DNA of 64,000 bases from Chryseobacterium sp. 52 (lineage in GTDB: Bacteria > Bacteroidota > Bacteroidia > Flavobacteriales > Weeksellaceae): NCBI RefSeq assembly GCF_002754245.1, contig NZ_PEEX01000001.1, positions 4,940,001-5,004,000 on the forward strand, in the 5' to 3' direction. A model generated the notes under the pieces. It was not told where the DNA came from. It ran no database searches and was given only the letters and a program-made list of their open reading frames with translations. Below, one piece after another: positions 36,224 through 45,353 of this stretch. Made by a program: the position numbers and the translations under genes. The first letter of the stretch is position 1; each line of letters begins with the position of its first letter.

Positions 36224-36451
36224 TGATATTTTTGGATTTAATTAAAAACTACTCTTTATGATCAGGCACCCTCTCCGTTGTAGGGGTCGTCCCTCAAATT
36301 CTGATTAAAGTTAGTAAATTAATCAATACAAACACAACACTTTACCAATATTTTGTCACTTTATTTGCAAATTACAAATCTATTTTATAAAATTTATACA
36401 TATTTCGTACTTTTAGCATTATTAAACATTGTAACAAAAACGATCAAAACC

Positions 36452-37126
36452 ATGAATATCAAAGTATTTTTCTTCTTATTAATTGTCACTTTATCCGGTA
36501 TTTTACAGGCTCAGAAAACGGAATTCAAAGCTCCGGATTATTCTCTGATTCAGAAAAATATTGAGGATAAAAGCTCGGAATTCTACTATCCGAATCTTTT
36601 AAAGAGATTAAAGCAAAATGATACGCTTCTTACGGCCAATCAATACCGTCATCTTTATTTCGGATTTACATTCCAGAAAGATTATAAACCATACGAAATC
36701 AGCAAGAAAGATAAAGAAATGGGGAAATATTATCGCGGGGAAGATATTTCAGAAAAAGATATGCCTAAAGGAATCAAACTTTTTAGGGAAGCTTTGGAAG
36801 AAGATCCTTTGAACCTTCGCGCTATGAATTATCTTGCTTATATGTATCATTTGACAAATGATGATGCCACGGCAAAAAAAATTGCCGGAAATTTCCACGG
36901 ATTATTGAGTGCTATTCTGACTTCCGGTGACGGTTTGAAGTGCGAAACTGGTTTTCATGTGATTTCCGTTTCTCATGAATATGTGCTTTTGAATATGTTT
37001 CAGATGGAATCTAAATCACAAAGCTATGACGGAAAATGTGATTACCAGGAGTTTGAAAAAGACCAATATAAGATCCCCGGATTCTATTTTGATGTGAGTA
37101 AACCTTCTGCAAAAATGTTTAATTAA
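36452..37126 (+). CDS. DUF4919 secreted protein
   Basis: The protein has 224 residues. I use the ATG at 36452, which starts a signal peptide (MNIKVFFFLLIVTLSGILQAQ); the frame open to 36353 crosses the promoter. The mature part has the DUF4919 pattern of helical TPR-like units: YYPNLLKRLKQNDTLLTANQYRHLYFGF, IKLFREALEEDPLNLRAMNYLAYMYH, and a cysteine pair near residues 178 and 205. TTTCGTACTTTTAGC 26 nt upstream resembles the other TTTTGTANTTT motifs. The family has no known function. Confidence 0.8.
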   Translation: MNIKVFFFLLIVTLSGILQAQKTEFKAPDYSLIQKNIEDKSSEFYYPNLLKRLKQNDTLLTANQYRHLYFGFTFQKDYKPYEISKKDKEMGKYYRGEDISEKDMPKGIKLFREALEEDPLNLRAMNYLAYMYHLTNDDATAKKIAGNFHGLLSAILTSGDGLKCETGFHVISVSHEYVLLNMFQMESKSQSYDGKCDYQEFEKDQYKIPGFYFDVSKPSAKMFN

Positions 37127-37303
37127 TTTCAACAATCTTATTCAACGGTTTAAATATAAAGCTATCAATAATCATAATGGCAGCAATTGTATTGCATATA
37201 GAATTCTCACTTATTCCTGTTTAATTCAAATAATTTAAAACATTTTGTAACATTTTAAAAAAGTCGGTCTCTAAAAGACAGATTCACATTAAAATTTATA
37301 AAA

Positions 37304-38155
37304 ATGAAAAAGTACAAAATCTTCTTTATTCTGGTATTATTTTTTGCAGCTGCATGCAATATATTCGGGCAAACAACAACGTATCCGTTTGAAGTAAAAA
37401 AAACGGGAAAAGGGAACCAGGCTATTATCTTTATTCCCGGATTTGCTTCTTCGGGAGAGGTATGGAACGAGACCGCTGCAAAATTTGAAAATAATTTCAC
37501 TTGTTATACATTAACAATGAAAGGTTTTGCCGGAGCAAAGCCACTGACAGACGCCAGTTTCAAAGACTGGGAAAAAGGCATTGCTGCTTATATCAAGGAT
37601 CAGAAAATTGAAAAACCTGTGATCATCGGACACAGCATGGGAGGTGGCCTGGCGATGGCATTAGCGGCAGATTATCCTGAACTGGCTTCCAAAATAGTGA
37701 TTGTAGATGCTCTTCCCTGTCTTGCTGCTTTATCGGATCCAAACTTTAAATCTAAAGATAATAATGACTGTACAGCAATGATCAGTTCTTTAACAGCAAT
37801 GACTGATGAGCAGTTTAAACAAATGCAGACCAACACTATTCCACGTCTTGTAGCTGACACTTCTATGCAGAAAACCATCGTTGGATGGAGTATGAAATCT
37901 GACAGAACAACATTCGCAAAAATGTACTGTGATTTCTCCAATACCGATCTTCGGGAAAAAATACAGCACATACAATGTCCTACCCTTGTTCTGCTTGAAT
38001 CCTATTTTGTTAATTTTAAGCCAGCCATTGAAAATCAATATAAAAATTTAAAAACTGCTGACATGAGATACGCCTCAAAAGGACTTCACTTTATTATGTA
38101 CGATGACAAAGAATGGTATTTTGAACAGTTAACTCACTTTTTATCATCAAAATAA
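37304..38155 (+). CDS. Secreted alpha/beta hydrolase
   Basis: The signal peptide (residues 1-22, ending IFGQ) contains ACN, a possible but unlikely lipobox. The nucleophile elbow GHSMGG (Ser near residue 111), oxyanion stretch IFIPGFASSGEVW, and late His in ASKGLHFIMYDDKEW are visible. The substrate is unknown. The stop codon TAA shares its last base with the ATG of the sigma factor gene, so the hydrolase heads an operon with sigma, anti-sigma and methyltransferase genes. That pairing is unusual. Confidence 0.85.
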   Translation: MKKYKIFFILVLFFAAACNIFGQTTTYPFEVKKTGKGNQAIIFIPGFASSGEVWNETAAKFENNFTCYTLTMKGFAGAKPLTDASFKDWEKGIAAYIKDQKIEKPVIIGHSMGGGLAMALAADYPELASKIVIVDALPCLAALSDPNFKSKDNNDCTAMISSLTAMTDEQFKQMQTNTIPRLVADTSMQKTIVGWSMKSDRTTFAKMYCDFSNTDLREKIQHIQCPTLVLLESYFVNFKPAIENQYKNLKTADMRYASKGLHFIMYDDKEWYFEQLTHFLSSK

Positions 38156-38625
38156 TGGTGTTTGAAGATATATATGAACTGTACTGGCAAAAGATATTCC
38201 GTCTGTGCATGGGATATGTCAACAATTCTGAACTGGCACAGGATCTCGCTCAGGAAACCTTCATTATTGTTTGGCGTCAGCTTCCCAAATTCAGGAATGA
38301 ATCCGGAATCGGGACATGGATCTTTAGAATTGCCTCCAACAACTGCTTAAGACAGATCGAAAAGGAGAAAAGATTTACAAAAGCAGATCTTCCCATTCAT
38401 CTCGAAGAAAAAAAGCAGGAATCTATGGAACCTCAGATCCAGCTGCTCTACCAGTTCATTTCGGAATTGCCGGAAACAGACCGGATCATTATTTCGCTGG
38501 AACTGGAAGAGATAAAACAGGCGGAAATTGCCGGTATTGTTGGACTATCTGAATCCAATATAAGAGTGAAGATCCACAGGATAAAGGAAAAATTAACAAA
38601 AAGATTCAAAGAAAATGGCTACTAA
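38155..38625 (+). CDS. ECF-type RNA polymerase sigma factor
   Basis: The protein has 156 residues. The region 2 core reads DIYELYWQKIFRLCMGYVNNSELAQDLAQETFIIVW, and region 4 has LPETDRIIISLELEEIKQAEIAGIVGLSESNIRVKIHRIKEKL, an intact helix-turn-helix. The start overlaps the previous stop by one base. The next gene overlaps by 11 nt and has the layout of an ECF anti-sigma factor, so release of this sigma factor probably depends on that membrane protein. Confidence 0.92.
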   Translation: MVFEDIYELYWQKIFRLCMGYVNNSELAQDLAQETFIIVWRQLPKFRNESGIGTWIFRIASNNCLRQIEKEKRFTKADLPIHLEEKKQESMEPQIQLLYQFISELPETDRIIISLELEEIKQAEIAGIVGLSESNIRVKIHRIKEKLTKRFKENGY

Positions 38626-39205
38626 TATAGACTTCAAAAACATCTGGCAACAGCAAACTGCACAGAAACCCAGTATAGAGGATCTTCTGGGTAAGCTGAA
38701 AAAGTTTAAGAACGAAAATCTACGCAAACTCATCGTTACCAATATTCTGCTGATCGTCACCAGCATATTCATCGGACTGATCTGGTACCATTACCAACCT
38801 CAGATGATCACTACGAAAATCGGGATTGTACTGGTGATTCTGGCTATGGTTCTTTTCCTGTTTGCCTATAATCAATTGTTTATGGTTTTTTATAAACTCG
38901 ACAGTACACAAACGAACACCGAATATCTGCAAAGTCTACATATACTGAAAAACAGGCAGAAGTTTCTTCAGTATACAATGCTGAATTTATATTTTATCAT
39001 GCTTTTCCTGGGAATCAGTCTTTATATGTATGAATATGCTTCACGAATGACTCTCGTTTATGGTACACTGGCATATGCGCTCACATTCCTTTGGATCGCT
39101 TTCAACTGGTTCTATCTGAGACCGAAAACTATAAAAAAACAACAGGCAAAACTTGATGGATTAATTAATAAATTTGAAGAAATAAACGAACAGCTGAAAG
39201 AATGA
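38615..39205 (+). CDS. Membrane protein, probable anti-sigma factor
   Basis: The protein has 196 residues. The cytosolic N-terminus (about 40 residues: FKNIWQQQTAQKPSIEDLLGKLKKFKNENL) precedes four membrane helices (about 43-58, 67-90, 115-133 and 142-165) and ends in a charged coiled-coil. The N-terminal IWQQQ pattern and its position directly after an ECF sigma gene (11-nt overlap) suggest it binds and holds the sigma factor at the membrane. No zinc anti-sigma motif (HxxxCxxC) is present, so this is based on context. Confidence 0.65.
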   Translation: MATNIDFKNIWQQQTAQKPSIEDLLGKLKKFKNENLRKLIVTNILLIVTSIFIGLIWYHYQPQMITTKIGIVLVILAMVLFLFAYNQLFMVFYKLDSTQTNTEYLQSLHILKNRQKFLQYTMLNLYFIMLFLGISLYMYEYASRMTLVYGTLAYALTFLWIAFNWFYLRPKTIKKQQAKLDGLINKFEEINEQLKE

Positions 39206-39813
39206 CAGACAGTAACAAAAATCACTGGGAGAATGTATATGAAACCAAAAACCCGGATCAGGTAAGCTGGACACAGGAAAAACCTCAGGTTTCACTTGAT
39301 TTCATCCATTCTTTCGGATTGGGAAAAGATGCCCGGATTATTGATATCGGAGGTGGAGACAGCAATCTTGTTGATTTTCTACTGGATGAAGGATATCAGC
39401 ATATCACGGTTCTCGATATTTCAGCGAAAGCTTTGGAAAAAGCAAAGATAAGATTGGGAAATAAGGCAGAGAAGGTACAGTGGATTGTATCAGACATTAC
39501 AGAATTTGAACCTGAAGAACGCTATGACATCTGGCATGACAGGGCCGCTTTTCATTTTCTCACCGCACCGGAACAGATCTCAAAATATATTGATATTACT
39601 GAAAAATACGTCACCGGTTTTATGGCTATAGGAACTTTTTCTAAAAACGGACCCGAAAAATGCAGCGGACTGGATATTCAACAGTATGATGAGGGTTCAC
39701 TCGCGGCAACTTTTGAAAATAGCTTTGAAAAAATAAGCTGCCTTACGGAAGACCACATCACCCCATTCGGAACGGTACAGAATTTTGTTTTCTGCAGTTT
39801 TAAAAAACATTAA
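39202..39813 (+). CDS. Class I SAM-dependent methyltransferase
   Basis: The protein has 203 residues. Motif I reads IIDIGGGDSNLVDFLL, the acidic loop follows in ITVLDISAKAL, and motif post-I is IVSDITEFEP. The WENVYETKNPDQVSW start is common in small thiopurine- or trans-aconitate-like methyltransferases. The start overlaps the anti-sigma gene stop by 4 nt, so it is a translationally coupled last gene of the 37304 operon. The substrate is unknown. Confidence 0.88.
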   Translation: MTDSNKNHWENVYETKNPDQVSWTQEKPQVSLDFIHSFGLGKDARIIDIGGGDSNLVDFLLDEGYQHITVLDISAKALEKAKIRLGNKAEKVQWIVSDITEFEPEERYDIWHDRAAFHFLTAPEQISKYIDITEKYVTGFMAIGTFSKNGPEKCSGLDIQQYDEGSLAATFENSFEKISCLTEDHITPFGTVQNFVFCSFKKH

Positions 39814-39894
39814 TTGTTGCATTACAACCTACAGTCACTCCTGACTTTACGTTCTCAGATCTGTATATTTTAATTAATTTTCACCTCATCATAC

Positions 39895-39926
39895 ATAGAC
39901 CGGCTTACAGGCACTGGTCTATTTTT
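39895..39926 (+). terminator. Rho-independent terminator
   Basis: ATAGACC pairs with GGTCTAT around a 14-nt loop with further partial pairing (CGGC region), followed by TTTTTA. It closes the sigma factor operon. Confidence 0.6.
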
Positions 39927-40055
39927 ACGTATTATCTATTTGCTAATTTTTCAGGTATTTTTAAACTAATTTATTTGAATTTAAATATAAACACTCATTA
40001 AATGACTTATTTTTATTTATTTTTAACAAATAAAAACCACTTAACAATATTACAT

Positions 40056-41840
40056 ATGAAAAAATTATTATTCATCCTTATTTCGGGTTTAACCTGTTCA
40101 AATTTCCATTCACAAAAGACAGAGTTTCAGGAATGTGGAACTGATGAATTAATGCGAAAGCATTATGCGAGATATCCGGAACAGAAAGCTCAGGACGATG
40201 CTTTTAATCTGGAAATATCCAAACTGATCAAAAGCGGAAAATTTTCAAAAACAGTAAACAAAAAACTGGTGTATGAGATTCCTGTTGTTGTGCATGTCGT
40301 AGGTGACGGAAGTGCCATTGGAACAGTCAATAACAAATCTGATGCTGATATTATTGCATGGATTAATTATACCAATGGAGTTTTCTCCGGAAGCACAACC
40401 AGCGGAATGTCCGCAACCAGTGCTGTACTGCCTGTGAAATTTGTTTTTGCCAAAGTAAACCCAAGTTGTGGTGTTACGAATGGAATTAACAGAATCAATG
40501 CTTCTCATCTTCCTAAATATGTAAGCGGAGGGGTAAACAATGATAATACGACCAATGCTGTAACCGCTTCTGAAATTACGGCTTTAGGGATGTGGGATAC
40601 GAGTAAATATTACAACATTTATGTTGTTAAGAAACTGACTTCCAATTCAGGAGGGCTGAACGGTTTTGCTTATTATCCGGGAGGCAGCAATGATTATTCT
40701 TTTATGTCTACCAATGCTTCTGCAGTGAATGCACAGACTTTAGCCCATGAATTCGGACATGCATTAGGCCTACGCCATACGCATGAAGGCTACACTGAAT
40801 CTACAGGAGCCTGCCCTACCAACACTGACTGTACCCTGCAGGGAGATCTTGTCTGTGACACTGAACCTATGAAAAGTCTTTACCACTCCTCTGTTCCAAG
40901 CAGCTGCCAAACAGGGCAAATCAATCCCTGTACAACTCAGGTATATGCAGGAGGTGAGAAAAATGTCATGGCTTATACCTACTGTTTTAGAAACTTATTT
41001 ACGCTGGGGCAGTCTGACAGAGCTACTGCACAGCTTCTGCAATACAGACAGTCTCTGATCAACTCTCCGGTTGCTTCTTCAACTACTCCTAACAACAACT
41101 CTGTTTTAGCAACAGCATGTACTCCGGCTTCCATCACTAATCCCGGAAACTTTAATGTTGGGGTTACTTCTGTAAAATTTGCAAGCATCAATAATTATTC
41201 TGCCAACTACAAACAGGCTTCTAATAATTTCTATGAAAACTTTACCGGAAATTATTGTGCAGGAGTTTCCAAAACTTCAATTCCGGGAACTACTGCAACT
41301 TCACTTACGATTACTCCGGGAACCAGCAATCCACACGTTATAAAAGCATATATTGATTATAATAATGACGGACAGTTTAATGAAACTACGGAACTCGTTC
41401 TTAATCAAAGTGGAATCAGCAATGGTTCTGTTGCTACGGCATCAGTCACTCCACCCGCAAATGCTGTAGCCAATGTCGCTTTAAGAATGAGAGTGATTGG
41501 TGAGTTTAACGGAACAGCCGTTACAGCTTGTTATACGCCAAAATACGGACAGGTAGAGGATTACTCGGTGATCATTGAACGCCAGAATGTACTCGCTGTT
41601 GAAAATACAACTAAGATCAGCACGACCCATATTATTAAAGATGAGAATTCTGTGTATATAAAAAGTGATCTTAAAATTTCTTCGCTGCATATTTATGATG
41701 CGTCAGGAAGACTTCTTACCAGCAGAACAGATATTGACTCTTCTGAATTCAGATTTCCTGTCAACGAAAAAAATACGATCGTAACGGTAAACGCAGTTCT
41801 GGAAAACGGAAAAGTATTGAATAAAAAAATAAAATTCTAA
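40056..41840 (+). CDS. Secreted M43-type metalloprotease with GEVED and T9SS sorting domains
   Basis: I start at the ATG at 40056 (594 residues), which opens the signal peptide MKKLLFILISGLTCSNFHSQ. The catalytic metzincin motif HEFGHALGLRH spans residues 231-241, with the Met-turn in NVMAYTYC and the disulfide-type cysteines of pappalysin-like M43 proteases between them. Residues about 365-510 form a GEVED-type beta domain (HVIKAYIDYNNDGQFNETTE, YGQVEDYSVII). The last 75 residues are a T9SS sorting domain (ISSLHIYDASGRLLTS). The enzyme is exported to the surface or medium and should degrade proteins. Followed by a perfect terminator. Confidence 0.93.
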   Translation: MKKLLFILISGLTCSNFHSQKTEFQECGTDELMRKHYARYPEQKAQDDAFNLEISKLIKSGKFSKTVNKKLVYEIPVVVHVVGDGSAIGTVNNKSDADIIAWINYTNGVFSGSTTSGMSATSAVLPVKFVFAKVNPSCGVTNGINRINASHLPKYVSGGVNNDNTTNAVTASEITALGMWDTSKYYNIYVVKKLTSNSGGLNGFAYYPGGSNDYSFMSTNASAVNAQTLAHEFGHALGLRHTHEGYTESTGACPTNTDCTLQGDLVCDTEPMKSLYHSSVPSSCQTGQINPCTTQVYAGGEKNVMAYTYCFRNLFTLGQSDRATAQLLQYRQSLINSPVASSTTPNNNSVLATACTPASITNPGNFNVGVTSVKFASINNYSANYKQASNNFYENFTGNYCAGVSKTSIPGTTATSLTITPGTSNPHVIKAYIDYNNDGQFNETTELVLNQSGISNGSVATASVTPPANAVANVALRMRVIGEFNGTAVTACYTPKYGQVEDYSVIIERQNVLAVENTTKISTTHIIKDENSVYIKSDLKISSLHIYDASGRLLTSRTDIDSSEFRFPVNEKNTIVTVNAVLENGKVLNKKIKF

Positions 41841-41857
41841 GGAACATATCCCAATAC

Positions 41858-41885
41858 AAAAGAGAGCTGTACAGCTCTCTTTTGT
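41858..41885. terminator. Bidirectional terminator, 26-nt perfect palindrome
   Basis: AAAAGAGAGCTGT is followed immediately by its reverse complement ACAGCTCTCTTTT. It serves the protease gene on the plus strand and the exporter gene on the minus strand that ends at 41906. Confidence 0.85.
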
Positions 41886-41905
41886 TTTATATACAATCAA
41901 TAGGT

Positions 41906-43666
41906 CTATGAGTTTTGGCTTTCTTCTTCCAATTCTACTTCATGCCTAAGCTGTGCTTTATAAAGTGTTGCGTAATAACCATTGTGATCAAGAAGTTCCA
42001 GATGCTTTCCTTCTTCTACAATTTTACCGTGTTCCATCACGATAATTTTATCTGCTTTTTCAATTGTTGAAAGCCTATGGGCAATGATAATTGATGTTCT
42101 GTTTTTAGTAATTTTTTCTGTGGCTCTCTGAATCAGTTTTTCACTTTCATGATCTATTGAAGAGGTGGCTTCATCCAGAATCAGAATTTTAGGATCTGAT
42201 AAATAGGCTCTAAGGAAAGACAGGAGCTGTCTCTGCCCTAAAGAAATAGAAGAACCTCTCTCGCTGACCACAAAATCATAACCACCCGGAAGCTGCTCGA
42301 TAAACTGATCTACTTCAATTTCTCTGGCTCCGGCTTTTATTTTTTCCAAAGTAATGCTTTCATCACCAAAAGCAAGGTTTTCAAAAATACTTCCGTGGAA
42401 CAGGAATACATCCTGCAGAACCACTCCGATATGACTCCTCAGATGATAAAGTTCATAGTCTTTTAAGTCAACATCATCGATGATAATCTTTCCTGAATTA
42501 ATATCATACAACCTTGTGATAAGGCTGATGATTGTAGATTTTCCGGCACCTGTAGCCCCCACGATAGCTACCGTTTCTCCAGGATTTACTTTAAAATCAA
42601 TCCCTTTCAGTACTTCCTGTTTATCATCATAAGCAAAACGGACATTCTCAAATTCAATTTTACCGTCAAAATGATCTTTCTTCACCGTTCCCGTGTTGGG
42701 CATTGCATAATCCTCGTCCATTACACCCAGCACTCTTTCTGCCCCTACAATTCCTCTCTGGATATTATTGAAACGGTCTGCAATCTGTCTTAACGGACGG
42801 ATCAGCATCGAAATATACTGGATAAATGCAATAACAACACCGGCACTGATGGTAATATACCCTCCATAAAAAAGGATAAAACCAATAAATAAGGATGATA
42901 TAAGTTCTACTACCGGAAAGAATAATGAGAAGATAAAAACGGTTTTCAATAAAGCACTTTTCAGGGTGATATTGATATCATCAAACTTTTTAAATTCAGC
43001 GCCCTGCCTGTTGAATACCTGAATAATAGACATTCCGGCCAGTCTTTCCTGAACAAAAGAGTTCTGATTGGCAGTCCATGTTCTTTCATCACCGAATGCT
43101 TTCTTCAGCCTTTTCTGGAAGAATCTGGTGATCATTACCATTAAAGGCAGGATAGCCAATGTGATATAACTTAAGTGAACATTCGTGCTGAACATCATGA
43201 TCAAAACGAATATAATTCTCAGAATATCCCCAAAAACCATCAGGAATCCGTCTGTATAAACCGTTGCAATAGTTTCTACATCACCTACAGCACGGGTTAC
43301 AAGCTGCCCGATAGGAGTTTTGTCAAAAAATGCAGTTCTGAAATAAATCAGCTTCGCGTACAGGCGTTCCCGAATGTCACGGATAACGTTCTGTGAAATA
43401 TAATTTGAAAAATAAACTAAGAAAAAGTTTAAAATAGTTTCAGCAAAAACCAATCCCACCAGCATATAAATATGCTTCATCATCAAGGCTTTATCCTTCA
43501 GTTTGGTGATGTCATTATCCACCACCTCCATGGTAAGATAAGGCCTATAGGTAGAAACTATGGACAATATGACGGAAATTATTAAAGTAAGGATGAACCA
43601 GGAACGGAATTTCATTCCAATAAAGAACAATCTCTTAACAATCCCCCAGGTATCTTGTTTTTTCAT
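41906..43666 (-). CDS. ABC exporter half-transporter (MsbA/LmrA-like)
   Basis: The protein has 586 residues. Six membrane helices occupy residues about 20-310, followed by one ATP-binding domain. Walker A is VGATGAGKST, the Q-loop is at GVVLQDVF, the signature SLGQRQLLSFLRAYL, Walker B ILILDEATSSID, and the H-loop IIIAHRLST. This is a complete homodimeric lipid or multidrug exporter type. The substrate cannot be assigned; MsbA-like lipid flipping or drug export are both possible. It is transcribed alone on the minus strand. Confidence 0.92.
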   Translation of the reverse strand: MKKQDTWGIVKRLFFIGMKFRSWFILTLIISVILSIVSTYRPYLTMEVVDNDITKLKDKALMMKHIYMLVGLVFAETILNFFLVYFSNYISQNVIRDIRERLYAKLIYFRTAFFDKTPIGQLVTRAVGDVETIATVYTDGFLMVFGDILRIIFVLIMMFSTNVHLSYITLAILPLMVMITRFFQKRLKKAFGDERTWTANQNSFVQERLAGMSIIQVFNRQGAEFKKFDDINITLKSALLKTVFIFSLFFPVVELISSLFIGFILFYGGYITISAGVVIAFIQYISMLIRPLRQIADRFNNIQRGIVGAERVLGVMDEDYAMPNTGTVKKDHFDGKIEFENVRFAYDDKQEVLKGIDFKVNPGETVAIVGATGAGKSTIISLITRLYDINSGKIIIDDVDLKDYELYHLRSHIGVVLQDVFLFHGSIFENLAFGDESITLEKIKAGAREIEVDQFIEQLPGGYDFVVSERGSSISLGQRQLLSFLRAYLSDPKILILDEATSSIDHESEKLIQRATEKITKNRTSIIIAHRLSTIEKADKIIVMEHGKIVEEGKHLELLDHNGYYATLYKAQLRHEVELEEESQNS

Positions 43667-43914
43667 TGTACGATTTGAAGAAAGAATTTAAAATTCTATG
43701 CAAAAATAAGACTTTATATTTTGAAAGCCTTTACAAGTTCAACAAATCGTTATAGAAAATTTCAGATAAAAGTTATTTACAATATGAATATATTAGGCAT
43801 GGTTTTCAACAGGTTTTAATTCTTCAGACAAATCGATTAAGAGCAGAAAGTTAAATTTTCACCTTCCGTTATACTCAATTACTTTATGATTGTTGACTAA
43901 AAAAACAATAACTT

Positions 43915-44256
43915 TTATAAATCTTTACCTCCAATCTTTTCAATCTCCACAGAAGGTTTATTGATATGTTCTTTCACAAATTTTCTTTCAAGAAGCTGAT
44001 AAACTCCATACACGGCTGCAATTGAAATGATCCAGCTGATAATATTAACCAAAGAGAAACCGGTATAATCTACCCCATCCAGAGAAGCAGGATCTGTAAT
44101 TCCTTTATAAATTCCGTAAGAAAAACCGAAGAACAGCTGAGTTCCCAGATAGACTCCTATCGCCAGAAGACCATAATGCCATTTTGTTTTGCCGAACCTT
44201 TCAGCCAGTTGTGCATAATATCTGTAGGCTCCGATAAGAATAAAAATTGATAACAT
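43915..44256 (-). CDS. Small three-helix membrane protein, unrecognised
   Basis: The protein has 113 residues with membrane segments at about residues 1-13, 27-48 and 67-89 and a charged C-terminal tail (RKFVKEHINKPSVEIEK). I recognise no family. It lies alone between two stretches of about 250 nt in which no gene is visible (43667-43914 and 44257-44510). The first contains only a weak ATTGTT/AACAAT hairpin close to this gene's stop codon. Confidence 0.6.
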   Translation of the reverse strand: MLSIFILIGAYRYYAQLAERFGKTKWHYGLLAIGVYLGTQLFFGFSYGIYKGITDPASLDGVDYTGFSLVNIISWIISIAAVYGVYQLLERKFVKEHINKPSVEIEKIGGKDL

Positions 44257-44510
44257 AATTTGTGTTTTTATCTATTAAAAAAATTCAGGTCTATCCTGAT
44301 TTCATGATGAATTCAGTAGTTTCTCTATTTCCAATAAACAAAACAGTCTGCAAAAAGAAGGGGATTCAAACGAGATGTTTTCATGGAAATAGTCATTCCT
44401 GCTAAAATAACATTTTTTCCGTATCAAATACAAATAGAAGGATATACAAAGATCTGAAACTCTTTTGTTGATCTTATTACCAGCAGATATTCTAGTTTTT
44501 CTGGTTAAAA

Positions 44511-45245
44511 TTAAAACTCATAACCTACATCCACAAGAAACAGTCCGTGGCCCGGAGCTGAAGTTCCTGCAGCATTACGGTGTTTATCCTCAATGATCTT
44601 ACGCAAATCTTCAGGTTTTATTTTACCACTTCCGATCTCCACCATAGTCCCAACAATAGCACGAACCATATTTCTAAGGAAGCGATTGGCAGAAACCGTA
44701 AACTTAAGTTCTGTTCCATCCTGCTCCCACTCTGCTTTATACATTTTACAGATATTGGTTTTGTTATCGGTCTTTAATTTAGCAAAACTGGTAAAATCCT
44801 CATATTCAAACAGAATTTTACAGGCCTCGTTCATTTTATGGATATCCAGCTGTCTTTTCCAGTGCTGCCATGCAGATTCCTGAGTGAAAGGATTTTTTGC
44901 CAGAGAAATATAATATTCATACGTTCTGTATGTGGCATCAAAACGGGCATGAAAATCATCTTTTACCTGAAAGATTCTTTTTATGGAAATATCAGGAGGC
45001 AGGAAACTGTTCAGTTTATAGGGAAGGTTCATTTCATCCACAGCTTGTTCCGTATCAAAATGAGCAAATATTTTTTTGGCATGAACGCCGGTATCGGTTC
45101 TTCCGGCACCCGTCGTTTTGACTTCTTCCCTTAAAATAGTGGAAAGTGCTTTTTCCAGCTCTTCCTGTACAGAAATAGCATCAGGCTGTATCTGATAACC
45201 GAAATAATTTTTCCCGTTGTAAGAAAATTCTATAAAGTATCTCAA
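44511..45245 (-). CDS. truA: tRNA pseudouridine(38-40) synthase
   Basis: TruA makes pseudouridine at positions 38-40 of the tRNA anticodon arm. The catalytic Asp sits in GAGRTDTGVHAKKI. RYFIEFSYNGKNYFGYQ opens the fold, and FLRNMVRAIVGTMVEIGSG near the C-terminus is a family signature. I take the TTG at 45245 as the start (244 residues, beginning MRYFIEFSY as in relatives). A TTG at 45266 would add WSYFTTL, not part of the family. No ATG is available upstream of the conserved start. Confidence 0.93.
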   Translation of the reverse strand: MRYFIEFSYNGKNYFGYQIQPDAISVQEELEKALSTILREEVKTTGAGRTDTGVHAKKIFAHFDTEQAVDEMNLPYKLNSFLPPDISIKRIFQVKDDFHARFDATYRTYEYYISLAKNPFTQESAWQHWKRQLDIHKMNEACKILFEYEDFTSFAKLKTDNKTNICKMYKAEWEQDGTELKFTVSANRFLRNMVRAIVGTMVEIGSGKIKPEDLRKIIEDKHRNAAGTSAPGHGLFLVDVGYEF

Positions 45246-45353
45246 TGTAGTAAAATAACTCCACAAAAATACTTAATTTAATGAAATATTTGTGGAAAAG
45301 TCTTTGAGAATATTACACAAAATCCTTGCGAAAATTACTATTTTTGCAAACGT

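Noticed and set aside
44580..45134. Plus-strand frames opposite truA
   Set aside because: They lie entirely antisense to a well-conserved enzyme gene and show no motif, so they are shadows of its codon pattern.
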